Positions 8,324 to 15,527 of a stretch of DNA of 64,000 nucleotides are shown one piece after another. The stretch comes from Saccharopolyspora oryzae. Its GTDB lineage: Bacteria; Actinomycetota; Actinomycetes; Mycobacteriales; Pseudonocardiaceae. The notes under the pieces are model-generated. The model saw only the letters and a program-made list of their open reading frames with translations, ran no database searches and was not told the DNA's origin. Every line of letters starts with the position of its first letter. Position 1 is the first letter of the stretch. Location of the stretch: the NCBI RefSeq assembly GCF_027853915.1, contig NZ_JAQGLA010000029.1, forward strand, positions 1-64,000, written 5' to 3'. Both the position numbers and the translations under genes were made by a program.

Positions 8324-9658
8324 TCAGCCGGCCCAGGCCAGGGCCAGGGCGGGGACGGCCTGGTCGAGGAGCTCCGGGGGCAGGGCGAAGCTGAGCCGCA
8401 GGTGGTCGCGGTGGCGGCGGTCGGCGGAGAACATCGAGCCCGGGGCCACCGCGACCCCGTTCTCGCGGGCCAGTTCGGCGAAGGCGTCCGCGTCGGTGCC
8501 GGGCAGGCGCACCCACAGCGACAAGCCGCCTGCGGGGCGGGTCCAGGTCCACTCCGGGAGCGCCTGGCGCAGGGCGGTGGCCAGGTGGTCGCGGCGGCGG
8601 GCCAGTTCGCCGCGCCAGGTCGCGAAGTCGTTGTGCCGCAGCAGTTCTGCGGCCAGCCGCTGGCTGACCGTGCTGGTCGCCAGGTCGCCGGTCTGCTTCA
8701 GCTCGGTGAGCTGGGCGCGCAGCGGTTCCGGGGCGACCAGCCAGCCCACCCGCAGCCCGCCCCACAACGCCTTCGACAGCGAGTGGACCTCGATCGTGCC
8801 GTGCGGGTGGGTGTCGGCGAACCGGCCGGGCGGCGCGCCTTCGTGCACCACCTCGGCCAGCGTGTGGTCGGCGACGACCGGCAGGTCGGCGGCCCGCGCG
8901 ATCTCGGCCAGCTCCCGCACGCGCTCGGCGTCGGAGACCGCGCCGGTGGGGTTGCGGACGGCTTGCACGTAGGCGAAAGCGGGCCGGTGCCTGGTCAGCG
9001 CCTCGCCCAGCGCTTCGGGGAGCATGCCGCGCTGATCGGTGGGCACCGCGACCGGCCGCGCTCCGCAGCTGGAGATGGCGGCCAGCGCGCCGGGGTAGGT
9101 GGGTTCCTCGACCAGCACCGCTTCGCCGGGGCGGGCCAGGCAGCGGGTGCTCAGGTCGATGCCCTGCTGCCCGCCGCTGGTGATCAGCACGTCGCCGAGC
9201 AGTTCCAGCAGGCCCGGCTCGCCGAGCCGGTCGTAGCCGTGCCTGCTCGGGGTGTGCAGGAGCGCGGCGGGATCCAGTTTGGGCAGCTGCAGGTGCGCGG
9301 GGTCGGGCACGACAGATGTGGACAGATCGGCGAACACCGCGCCGGGGCTCAGCAAGCGGTCCATCGCCGAGGCGGCACCGGATGCGGCGAGGTAGGTGCC
9401 GCTGCCGTGCTTGCGCTCGCAGATCCCGTCCTCGAAGAGCGCGTTGAACGCGGCGGCGACCGCGCCGCGGCTGCACTCCAGCACGCGGGCCAGGTCGCGC
9501 TCGGAGGGCAGGCGGGTGCCGGGGCTGAGCGCGCCGGTGCGCGCGAGGTCGGTGAGCGCAGCGGCGAGCCGGCGGCTCAGCGGTCCGTTCCCGTGGCGGA
9601 GCCGGTCGCGGATCAGCGCGGCGAACTGGTCCACATCGGGGGAAGGCATGCGCGCCAT
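8324..9658 (-). CDS. MocR-family regulator (GntR-HTH plus aminotransferase domain)
   Basis: A 444-residue fusion of an N-terminal GntR winged helix (LPSERDLARVLECSRGAVAAAF, about residues 48-69) with a fold-type I aminotransferase domain. The PLP-binding lysine is visible in EVHSLSKALWGG, and substrate-carboxylate arginines are retained toward the C terminus. MocR proteins use PLP or a PLP-bound amine as effector and often control PLP synthesis, GABA or taurine use, or a nearby aminotransferase. It is divergent from the class IV aminotransferase gene at 9778, and repeated CACTT/AAGTG boxes lie between them. Confidence 0.88.
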   Translation of the reverse strand: MARMPSPDVDQFAALIRDRLRHGNGPLSRRLAAALTDLARTGALSPGTRLPSERDLARVLECSRGAVAAAFNALFEDGICERKHGSGTYLAASGAASAMDRLLSPGAVFADLSTSVVPDPAHLQLPKLDPAALLHTPSRHGYDRLGEPGLLELLGDVLITSGGQQGIDLSTRCLARPGEAVLVEEPTYPGALAAISSCGARPVAVPTDQRGMLPEALGEALTRHRPAFAYVQAVRNPTGAVSDAERVRELAEIARAADLPVVADHTLAEVVHEGAPPGRFADTHPHGTIEVHSLSKALWGGLRVGWLVAPEPLRAQLTELKQTGDLATSTVSQRLAAELLRHNDFATWRGELARRRDHLATALRQALPEWTWTRPAGGLSLWVRLPGTDADAFAELARENGVAVAPGSMFSADRRHRDHLRLSFALPPELLDQAVPALALAWAG

Positions 9659-9683
9659 TCTGCCGCAGGGAGGCTGTACTTCT

Positions 9684-9731
9684 AGTGGTCGAGCGATCCA
9701 CTTGCTAACGTGTCACTTGATCGTGAAGTGG
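9684..9731. promoter_or_regulatory. Repeated CCACTT/AAGTGG boxes, candidate MocR operator
   Basis: Four copies of one short motif lie in the divergent gap: AGTGG (9684-9688), CCACTTG (9698-9704), CACTTG (9714-9719) and AAGTGG (9726-9731). The two direct CACTTG copies are 15 bases apart, and the last two form an inverted pair. Mixed direct and inverted half-sites are usual for MocR regulators. Confidence 0.55.
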
Positions 9732-9777
9732 CTTGTTCCACATCGCGAGATCGGCCACTTTGGTGGGAGGAGCAGCG

Positions 9778-10704
9778 ATGGCGCTGACCGAGGCGGACCA
9801 CATCTGGATGGACGGCGAGCTCGTTCCGTGGCAGGACGCCCGGATCCACGTGCTCAGCCACGGACTGCACTACGGCACCGGCGTGTTCGAAGGAGTCCGC
9901 GCGTACTCCACATCGGATGGACCGGCGCTGTTCCGGCTCGACGAGCACCTGGACCGGCTGTTCCGCAGCGCCAAGATGCTGCGCATGGCCCTGCCGTACG
10001 ACAAGGCGGAACTGCGCGCGGCGACGGTGGAACTGGTGCGCGCCAACGGTCACCGCTCCTGCTACGTGCGCCAGCTCGCCCACCTCGGCTACGGCGCGAT
10101 GGGCGTCGACCCAACCGGTGCTGAGGTGCAGATGTCGATCAGCAGCTGGGAGTGGGGCGCCTACCTCGGCGACGCCGCCGAGCAGGGCGTCCGGCTGATG
10201 ACGAGTTCCTGGCGCCGCAACGATCCGACCGTGGTGCCGACCGCGGCCAAGGCCACCGGTCCTTATCTGAACTCCGCCCTGGCCAAGCTCGAAGCACGCG
10301 AGGCCGGCTTCGACGAAGCAGTGCTGCTGAGCGCCGACGGGTACGTGAGCGAGTGCTCCGGCGAGAACGTCTTCGTCCGGCGCGGCGACGTGCTTTACAC
10401 CCCGCCGTCCAGTGCCGGTGCGCTGGAAGGCATCACGCAGGACACGGTCGGGACGTTGGCCGCGGACCTGGGAATCACCGTGCGGCGCGAGAACCTTCTG
10501 CGGTCCGACCTCTACGCCGCCGACGAGATGTTCCTGTGCGGCACCGCGGCCGAGGTGACGCCAGTGCAGTCGGTCGACAACCGGGAGATCGGCGCGCCCG
10601 GCCCGGTGACCAGCAAGATCCGCGACGCGTTCAATGCCGCTGTGACCGGTGCGGACGAGCGCTACCGCCACTGGCTGACGTTCGTCGACGAGCGCGGCTG
10701 GTAA
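9778..10704 (+). CDS. Class IV aminotransferase, branched-chain type (IlvE-like)
   Basis: A 308-residue PLP enzyme of fold type IV. The family signature is complete: the HGLHYGTGVFEG entry, the PLP lysine in AAKATGPYLNS (about residue 160), SECSGENVFV and the phosphate-binding GITQDTVGTL. The length and YGTGVFEGVRAY motif match the short IlvE group acting on leucine, isoleucine and valine; D-amino-acid aminotransferase or ADC lyase would be less similar here. The ATG at 9778 follows GGGAGGAGC. Divergence from a MocR regulator suggests regulated rather than housekeeping expression, so it may be a second, catabolic copy. Confidence 0.85.
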   Translation: MALTEADHIWMDGELVPWQDARIHVLSHGLHYGTGVFEGVRAYSTSDGPALFRLDEHLDRLFRSAKMLRMALPYDKAELRAATVELVRANGHRSCYVRQLAHLGYGAMGVDPTGAEVQMSISSWEWGAYLGDAAEQGVRLMTSSWRRNDPTVVPTAAKATGPYLNSALAKLEAREAGFDEAVLLSADGYVSECSGENVFVRRGDVLYTPPSSAGALEGITQDTVGTLAADLGITVRRENLLRSDLYAADEMFLCGTAAEVTPVQSVDNREIGAPGPVTSKIRDAFNAAVTGADERYRHWLTFVDERGW

Positions 10705-10737
10705 CCTCCGCCGCATGGGCTCCGCGCAGTGATCTCC

Positions 10738-10793
10738 ACCCGCCGAACCGGCGGGTTCTCCGCGCACGACAAGGCGAAACCCGCCGGTCGTGC
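10738..10793 (+). promoter_or_regulatory. Leader with mutually exclusive stems ahead of nucleotidyltransferase
   Basis: Between the aminotransferase stop and the next start, ACCCGCCG (10738-10745) pairs with CGGCGGGT (10749-10756). The same GGCGGGTT strand can instead pair with AACCCGCC (about 10778-10785), and GCACGAC (10764-10770) pairs with GTCGTGC (10787-10793), followed by GGTTTT. This resembles a terminator or an attenuator with alternative pairing. Confidence 0.5.
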
Positions 10794-10822
10794 TGGTTTT
10801 TCACGCGTTGGAGGAGCTTTTC

Positions 10823-11584
10823 GTGCTGGAAGATGCCGAATTTCAGGTCCAGGTCGCCGATCGGCTCGCCGGGCTGCCGGGTGTGCGTGCGGTGAGCCTC
10901 GGCGGATCTCGCGCCCAGGGGACGCACCGCGACGACAGCGACTGGGACTTCGCGATCTACTACCGCGGCCGGTTCGAGCCGCAGGACCTGCGAGACGTCG
11001 GCTGGGCGGGCGAGGTGTCCGAGCTCGGCGCCTGGGGCGGTGGTGTGTTCAACGGCGGTGCCTGGCTGCGGATCGACGATCGACCGGTGGACGTCCACTA
11101 CCGCGACCTCGACGTCGTCGAGCACGTGCTCGACGAGGCCCGCGCCGGGCGGTTCGAGTGGCAGCCGCTGATGTTCCACCTGGCGGGCATCCCGAGCTAC
11201 CTGGTGCTGGCCGAGCTGGCGATCAACCGGGTGCTGCACGGCGAACTGCCGCGCCCGGAGTACCCGCAGGCGTTGCGGGAAGCCGCGCCGGCGGTCTGGT
11301 GGCAGCAAGCCTCGCTCGTCCTGACCTACGCACGTGCGAACCACGCGCCCCACGGCCGTCTGGCCGAGACGGCCGGAGCGATCGCCCAAGCGGCCTGCCA
11401 ATCGGCGCACGCGGTCCTGGCGGCGCGAGGGGAGTGGGTGACCAACGAGAAGCGCCTGCTCGCCAAGGCGGGCCTGCGCGCGGTGGACGAGGTGATCGCA
11501 GGCCTGTCGCCGGACTCGTTGGTCGCGGCGGTCGACGAGGCGCGCGCGTTGTGCGGAATCGGTGGCCGGGAGCGCCTGGCCTGA
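10823..11584 (+). CDS. Nucleotidyltransferase-domain protein
   Basis: A 253-residue protein with an N-terminal polymerase-beta-like nucleotidyltransferase domain: GGSRAQGTHRDDSDWDFAIYY contains the GS helix and the two metal-binding aspartates, and a third acidic residue follows in RPVDVHYRDLD. The C-terminal half is helical, like the helical domain of kanamycin-type nucleotidyltransferases and MNT-like proteins. The GTG at 10823 is chosen because GGAGGAG (10810-10816) is seven bases upstream; a GTG at 10790 lacks a ribosome site. It could modify a small molecule, a tRNA or a protein. No HEPN partner is adjacent, so a toxin-antitoxin MNT role is not supported. Confidence 0.75.
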   Translation: MLEDAEFQVQVADRLAGLPGVRAVSLGGSRAQGTHRDDSDWDFAIYYRGRFEPQDLRDVGWAGEVSELGAWGGGVFNGGAWLRIDDRPVDVHYRDLDVVEHVLDEARAGRFEWQPLMFHLAGIPSYLVLAELAINRVLHGELPRPEYPQALREAAPAVWWQQASLVLTYARANHAPHGRLAETAGAIAQAACQSAHAVLAARGEWVTNEKRLLAKAGLRAVDEVIAGLSPDSLVAAVDEARALCGIGGRERLA

Positions 11585-11634
11585 AACGGGCTTCGGCGCT
11601 GTGAGCAGGGACTGGAGCCCCGATCGCAATGTGA

Positions 11635-11664
11635 ATCTCTTTCGGGTGAGAGATCGGCTAGAGT
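11635..11664 (+). promoter_or_regulatory. Promoter region of the 6C RNA
   Basis: TAGAGT at 11659-11664 is a good -10 hexamer about ten bases before the first conserved hairpin. No clear -35 is present. At that place an inverted repeat ATCTCT (11635-11640) / AGAGAT (11649-11654) is a plausible site for an activator or repressor. Confidence 0.5.
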
Positions 11665-11670
11665 CACCGT

Positions 11671-11784
11671 CGTCACGGCTCCCCCCTCCGTGGCAATGAG
11701 GCGCCCGGCCGGAACCCCCAGCGGGCCGGGCGCCCGTCGGAAAAGGCGTCCCCGTGCCCGGTTGACGGGCGCGGGGGCGCTTTC
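11671..11784 (+). ncRNA. 6C-type small RNA
   Basis: Two hairpins with cytosine-rich loops are joined by a short linker and followed by an intrinsic terminator, the layout of the actinobacterial 6C RNA class (homologous to mycobacterial B11). Hairpin 1 has stem CACGG/CCGTG (11674-11678, 11688-11692) and a loop with six consecutive C. Hairpin 2 has a perfect 11-bp stem (11700-11710 with 11724-11734) and a loop with five C. The terminator stem covers 11743-11760 and 11766-11783 (18 bp with G-T pairs) and ends in TTT. No reading frame fits the region. 6C RNAs are thought to act in trans through their C-rich loops on G-rich ribosome-binding sites. Confidence 0.82.
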
Positions 11785-11816
11785 GTCCGGGCGTCACCGG
11801 CTCTTGACCGCAGTTG

Positions 11817-11844
11817 CGTAACAGTGTTTTATAACGATGTTACG
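11817..11844. promoter_or_regulatory. Operator-like inverted repeat upstream of membrane gene
   Basis: CGTAACA (11817-11823) and TGTTACG (11838-11844) are perfect inverted 7-mers 14 bases apart, 18 bases before the start at 11862. The 14-mer TGCGTAACAGTGTT that includes the left arm recurs inside the palindrome after the gene (12288-12301). The half-site resembles TetR-type operators. Confidence 0.55.
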
Positions 11845-11861
11845 TGATCTGAGGGGGCTGC

Positions 11862-12278
11862 ATGTCGGAGTTGTCGTTGAGCGCGGCGAGCCAGTACGTC
11901 GCGGGAGCCACGCTGTTGACCATCGTCACGATCGAGTTCGGCGGTTGGTTCCTGACCAAGGTCGTCCGGGGGCAGGTGCCGATGACCGAGTTCCAGCGCA
12001 ACTTCGCCCGCGCCGGGCACGCGCACGCCGGGGTGCTCGTCACGCTCGGGCTGGTCTGCCTGGTGCTCGCCGACGCCACCGCGCTGACCGGTGCGCTCGG
12101 GTGGCTGGCCCGGCTCGGGGTGCCTGCTGCGGCGGCGCTGATGTCGGCCGGGTTCTTCCTGTCCTCGCTGGGGCGGGACGTGCACCGGCCGAACCGGCTG
12201 ATCGCGCTGGTCTGGCTCGGCGCGCTGTCGCTGGCCGGTGGTGTGGTGACGCTGGGCGTCGGGCTGCTGGTGGCCTGA
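11862..12278 (+). CDS. Small four-helix membrane protein, function unknown
   Basis: A 138-residue integral membrane protein with four hydrophobic segments (about 11-32, 55-73, 84-101 and 112-137). The first loop contains TKVVRGQVPMTEFQRNFARAGHAHAG, with a histidine pair at the membrane entrance of helix 2; the last loop has RDVHRPNRL. I do not recognise a characterised family, although similar small proteins occur across actinobacteria. The ATG at 11862 follows GAGGGGG. It is flanked by matching GTAACAGTGTT elements, one over the promoter and one in the 3' palindrome, so repression by a TetR-like regulator encoded elsewhere is likely. Confidence 0.7.
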   Translation: MSELSLSAASQYVAGATLLTIVTIEFGGWFLTKVVRGQVPMTEFQRNFARAGHAHAGVLVTLGLVCLVLADATALTGALGWLARLGVPAAAALMSAGFFLSSLGRDVHRPNRLIALVWLGALSLAGGVVTLGVGLLVA

Positions 12279-12326
12279 GGTCGTGAGTGCGTAACAGTGT
12301 TCGAACACTGTTACGCACTCACGACC
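12279..12326. terminator. 48-bp perfect palindrome between converging genes
   Basis: Two perfect 24-bp arms meet at TTCGAA (12300-12305). It starts right after the membrane-protein stop and ends three bases before the MFS stop, so it is placed as a two-way terminator. No T tract is present. The core GTAACAGTGTT also occurs in the upstream operator at 11818-11828, so a DNA-binding role is equally possible. Confidence 0.65.
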
Positions 12327-12329
12327 GGA

Positions 12330-13478
12330 TCAGCGGGGGCGGACCGCCGGGGCGGAGAGCGCGACCAGCAGGGCCAGGGCGGCTGGGACCGCGAGGCCGA
12401 TGCTCAGGTCGGTCCAGCTGGAGATCATGCCGATCACCACCGGTCCGGCCAGCAGACCGCCGTAGCCGAGGGTGCTGACCTGCGCCAGGTCCCGGCCGCT
12501 GCGGCTGGGGTCGCGGTTGCCCGCCGCGTTGAAGACCTGCGGGATGATGCACGACAGCCCGATGCCGAACAGCGCGAAGCCGATGATCGCCGCCACCGGG
12601 TGGTGCAGCAGCAGCCCGATCCCCAGGCCGGTTCCGGCGATCGCGCCGCAGCAGCGGACCAGCGCCACCGGGCCGAGGCGGGCGACCAGGAAATCGCCCA
12701 GGAAGCGGAAGACGGCCATCATCGCGGAGAACACCGCGTAACCGATCGCGGCGACCGCCGGGGTCGTCTCCAGCACGTCGTGCAGGTACAGCGGCGACCA
12801 GTCGGCCATCGACCCCTCGCCGACCGAGCAGAAGAACGCCAGGACGCCGAGGAACACGATGCCCGGCGAAATCCCGCGCCGCTGCGGCGAAGTGCTGCTC
12901 TGCACGGGGATTTCGCGGGGGAGGAGCTCGCGCCGGGCCAGCAGCGACACCGCGGCGAGCGCTGCGGCGACGAGCGCGAAGTGCGTGCCGACCCCGATCG
13001 AGGCGTGCGCGGCCAGCGCTCCGACGCCGGCGCCGAGCAGTCCGCCGACGCTGAACATCGCGTGGAAGGTGCTCACGATCGGCTGCCCGTAGCTGCGCTG
13101 CACCTGCATCGCGTGGGTGTTCATGGCGACGTCGACGGTGCCGTGCCCGGCGCCGAACGCCAGCAGGCCGATCAGCAGGACCGGCAGGTCGGTGGCGAAA
13201 CCCGGCAGCAGCAGGCTCGCCGACATCACCAGCCCGGCCGGACCCAGCACCCGCGCGCTGCCGAACCGGTCGACGAGGTGCCCGACCGCCTGCATCGCCA
13301 GCACCGAACCGGCCGCGACCGCGAACAGCGCCAGCGTCACCTGCCAGTCGTCCAGCCCGAGGTCCTGCTTGATCGCCGGGATCCGCGCGGTCCAGGTGCC
13401 CAGCGCCGCGCCGGTGATCGTGAAGTACGCCGTGACGGCCCACCGCGCCCGCTGCGGGACCACGATCGCCTCAGACAA
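12330..13478 (-). CDS. MFS transporter (FucP/YbjJ-like)
   Basis: A 382-residue MFS protein with about twelve membrane segments. ITGAALGTWTARIPAIKQDLGL at the N terminus, LVDRFGSARVL in loop 2-3 and GAGHGTVDVAMNTHA in helix 4-5 are typical of the FucP/YbjJ-like branch that includes sugar and drug carriers. Its start overlaps the end of the DeoR gene by eight bases, so both are read from one minus-strand transcript. With a DeoR-type sugar-phosphate sensor upstream, sugar transport is the simpler guess; export cannot be excluded. Confidence 0.82.
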   Translation of the reverse strand: MSEAIVVPQRARWAVTAYFTITGAALGTWTARIPAIKQDLGLDDWQVTLALFAVAAGSVLAMQAVGHLVDRFGSARVLGPAGLVMSASLLLPGFATDLPVLLIGLLAFGAGHGTVDVAMNTHAMQVQRSYGQPIVSTFHAMFSVGGLLGAGVGALAAHASIGVGTHFALVAAALAAVSLLARRELLPREIPVQSSTSPQRRGISPGIVFLGVLAFFCSVGEGSMADWSPLYLHDVLETTPAVAAIGYAVFSAMMAVFRFLGDFLVARLGPVALVRCCGAIAGTGLGIGLLLHHPVAAIIGFALFGIGLSCIIPQVFNAAGNRDPSRSGRDLAQVSTLGYGGLLAGPVVIGMISSWTDLSIGLAVPAALALLVALSAPAVRPR

Positions 13479-14226
13479 CGCGGACCTCCACTCCGGCCGC
13501 CGCCAGTTCAGCGCGTGCTTCCTCCGGCGCGGAGGAGTCGGTGACGACCACGTCGAGATCGGTGACCGGGCAGACCAGTCCTAGACCGGTGCGGGCGAAC
13601 TTCGCCCCGTGGCAGACCGCGACGACGCGCTGCGCGGCCTCCACCGCGGCCTGCTTCACCGGCACCTCCTCCAGGTCGTGCGCGGTCAGGCCGTGCTTGG
13701 CGGACAGCCCGCACACGCCGAGGACCGTGGTGTCCACCCGCAGCGCGCGCAGCGAGGCCTCCGCGAGGTGGCCGGTGAACGACAGCTCGCCCGGCTTCGC
13801 GCGCCCGCCCGGCAGCAGCAGGTCGACCTGCGGGACGTTGCTCAGCGCGTTCGCCGCGTGCATGTCCAGCGGGATCGCGGTCAGGCGGCGGTGCGCGAGC
13901 CGCTTGGCGACCTCCAGCGTCGTGGTGCCGGAGTCGAGGATCACCGATTCGCAGTCGGTGATCAGCTCGTCGACCGCGGCGGCCAACCGCTGCTTGGTCG
14001 CCAGCTCGTCGCGCTCGCGCAGCGGGAACGGCGCCGAGTGGCCGCGCAGGAAGCTCACCGCGCCGCCGCGCACCCGGCGCAGGACGCCCTGCTCGGCGAG
14101 CTGGTCGAGGTCGCGGCGGATGGTCATCTCCGAGCAGCCGGTCGCCTCGGCCAGCTCGGCGACCGTGACGCGCTCGGCCAGCCGCAGCCGTTCGACGATG
14201 GTCGATGTGCGTTCCGAACTTTCCAC
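13471..14226 (-). CDS. DeoR/GlpR-family transcriptional regulator
   Basis: A 251-residue DeoR-type repressor. The N-terminal helix-turn-helix is VTVAELAEATGCSEMTIRRDL (about 20-40), followed by the GVLRRVRGGA wing. The C-terminal DeoR sensor domain has the ISOCOT-type loop ILDSGTTTLEVAKRL, and GGRAKPGELSFTG. The family usually binds phosphorylated sugars. It is the first gene of the DeoR-MFS operon and is divergent from the DHODH-like gene; three CGAA-containing boxes lie in the gap. Confidence 0.88.
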   Translation of the reverse strand: MESSERTSTIVERLRLAERVTVAELAEATGCSEMTIRRDLDQLAEQGVLRRVRGGAVSFLRGHSAPFPLRERDELATKQRLAAAVDELITDCESVILDSGTTTLEVAKRLAHRRLTAIPLDMHAANALSNVPQVDLLLPGGRAKPGELSFTGHLAEASLRALRVDTTVLGVCGLSAKHGLTAHDLEEVPVKQAAVEAAQRVVAVCHGAKFARTGLGLVCPVTDLDVVVTDSSAPEEARAELAAAGVEVRVV

Positions 14227-14235
14227 GGTTTCGAT

Positions 14236-14273
14236 CGAACATCAGACATGTGCGAAATGCAAGACAACGAACA
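14236..14273. promoter_or_regulatory. Candidate DeoR boxes in divergent gap
   Basis: CGAACA occurs at 14236-14241 and 14268-14273, with GCGAAA between them (14252-14257). On the minus strand these read TGTTCG and TTTCGC, close to half-sites bound by GlpR/DeoR proteins. They lie just upstream of the deoR start. Confidence 0.4.
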
Positions 14274-14373
14274 GAGCATGTGATCGAGCCCGCTGGGGTG
14301 GGTGGCGGTGAATGGGGGACAATGGACGTCGACGCTGCGACGCGCAGGTCGTCGACGCCGTAGGAGGAAGATC

Positions 14374-15396
14374 GTGAGCGTGGCCCAGGAGCGCAACCTT
14401 CGATTGGTGCGAGACGTCCCGGCCGAAGCCGGCGTTCGGCTCGGCGACATCAGACTGCGCAACCGCCTGGTGACCTCGTCCAGCCTGCTCGGCTACGGCG
14501 TGGCCAACGCCAAGGTGATGGCCTACGGCATGAGCCCGATCTCGCACTTCGTCCCGCTGGAGCGGTTCGGCGCGATCACCACCCGCACGGTCACCGTCGA
14601 ACCCCGCGAAGGGCACTTCACCACCAAGGACGACTGGGCGCTCAACGAGCTGCCCGCGCTGCTCAAGCGCTACGGGCAGGCGCTGCGGCAGGTCGACGGC
14701 GGCTGGCTCAACGCCTTCGGCTGGTGCAACGTCGGCATCGACGCCTACCTGCGCGACTACTACCCGCGCACCCGCGAGCAGAACACCATCATCTCCGTCG
14801 GCGGGTTCTCCGCCGAGGAGTTCGTGACCCTGGTGGACAAGGTCAACGCCGCGGTGCCTGCCGGCGACATCGCCGCGGTCGAGTTCAACGTCTCCTGCCA
14901 CAACGTCAACTTCGACTTCGACCAGATCATCGAGTCGGTGCTGGCCGAGGCGGTGCCGCGCAGCAACCACCCGGTGATCCTGAAGCTCTCGCCGGACTAC
15001 GGCTACACCGCCCACGCCAAGCTGGCGGCCAAGCACGGCGTGTCCGCGCTGACCGCGATCAACACCGTCAAGGGCCTGCGGCTGGACCCGAACACCGGGC
15101 AGCCGCTGCTGAAGAACGGCTTCGGCGGCCTGTCCGGGCGCGCGATCAAGCCGATCGGCCTGCGGGTGGTCAAGGAGCTGCGCGACTCGGGCGTGACCCT
15201 GCCGATCATCGCCACCGGCGGCATCCGCAGCTTCGACGACTGCCGCGAGTACTTCTGGGCGGGCGCCGACGCGGTGAGCCTTGGCAGCGCCAGCTGGTTC
15301 GCCAGCTACCCGGGCTACGCGCTCTCGCCGTTCTACGGGGCTCGCATCCGGAACGTGCTGCGCCGCATCGAGAACTACCAGCCGCCGACCCGCTGA
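14374..15396 (+). CDS. Dihydroorotate dehydrogenase-like flavoprotein
   Basis: A 340-residue FMN-dependent TIM-barrel protein of the DHODH family. Visible landmarks are EFNVSCHNVNFDF (about residue 170; the usual active-site cysteine is kept but the next proline is histidine), VILKLSPDYG with the FMN-contacting lysine, INTVKGLRLD, and the FMN-phosphate loop ATGGIRSFDD plus GADAVSLGSA. The GTG at 14374 is preceded by AGGAGGA (14362-14368). It is outside any pyrimidine operon, so it may be a second DHODH or a related dihydropyrimidine or enoate reductase. It ends in a clean terminator. Confidence 0.78.
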   Translation: MSVAQERNLRLVRDVPAEAGVRLGDIRLRNRLVTSSSLLGYGVANAKVMAYGMSPISHFVPLERFGAITTRTVTVEPREGHFTTKDDWALNELPALLKRYGQALRQVDGGWLNAFGWCNVGIDAYLRDYYPRTREQNTIISVGGFSAEEFVTLVDKVNAAVPAGDIAAVEFNVSCHNVNFDFDQIIESVLAEAVPRSNHPVILKLSPDYGYTAHAKLAAKHGVSALTAINTVKGLRLDPNTGQPLLKNGFGGLSGRAIKPIGLRVVKELRDSGVTLPIIATGGIRSFDDCREYFWAGADAVSLGSASWFASYPGYALSPFYGARIRNVLRRIENYQPPTR

Positions 15397-15409
15397 GGAC
15401 CAGGTGAAC

Positions 15410-15431
15410 GACGCCCCCGGCCGGGGGCGTC
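15410..15431 (+). terminator. Terminator after DHODH-like gene
   Basis: A 22-bp perfect palindrome (11-bp arms, centre GG/CC) lies 13 bases after the stop and is followed by TTCGCGTT. The structure is very GC-rich and without a loop spacer. Confidence 0.75.
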
Positions 15432-15486
15432 TTCGCGTTCCACAGCACTGGTTCGGATGAACGCGGGCGGACCTTTCCCCGTGGTA

Positions 15487-15515
15487 AGAAGTGATCAGGG
15501 GCACACATCACTTCT
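15487..15515 (+). promoter_or_regulatory. Inverted repeat touching the ribosome site of the GH172-like gene
   Basis: AGAAGTGAT (15487-15495) and ATCACTTCT (15507-15515) are perfect 9-bp arms with an 11-base spacer. The right arm directly abuts the GGGGAGG ribosome-binding site (15516-15522). It may be an operator or an mRNA hairpin that tunes translation. Confidence 0.55.
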
Positions 15516-15527
15516 GGGGAGGAAGCC

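Noticed and set aside
10823-11584. MNT-HEPN toxin-antitoxin pair
   Set aside because: The nucleotidyltransferase motif is present, but no HEPN-like small gene is adjacent and the protein is longer than MNT antitoxins.
11585-11861. Short protein-coding gene in the 277-bp gap
   Set aside because: No frame has a supported start; the region is explained by the 6C-type RNA, its terminator and the next operator.
12280-12478. Short open frames reading MFEHCYALTT or MRNSVRTLL from both strands near 12.3 kb
   Set aside because: They arise from the two arms of the 48-bp palindrome and have no ribosome site or conserved continuation.
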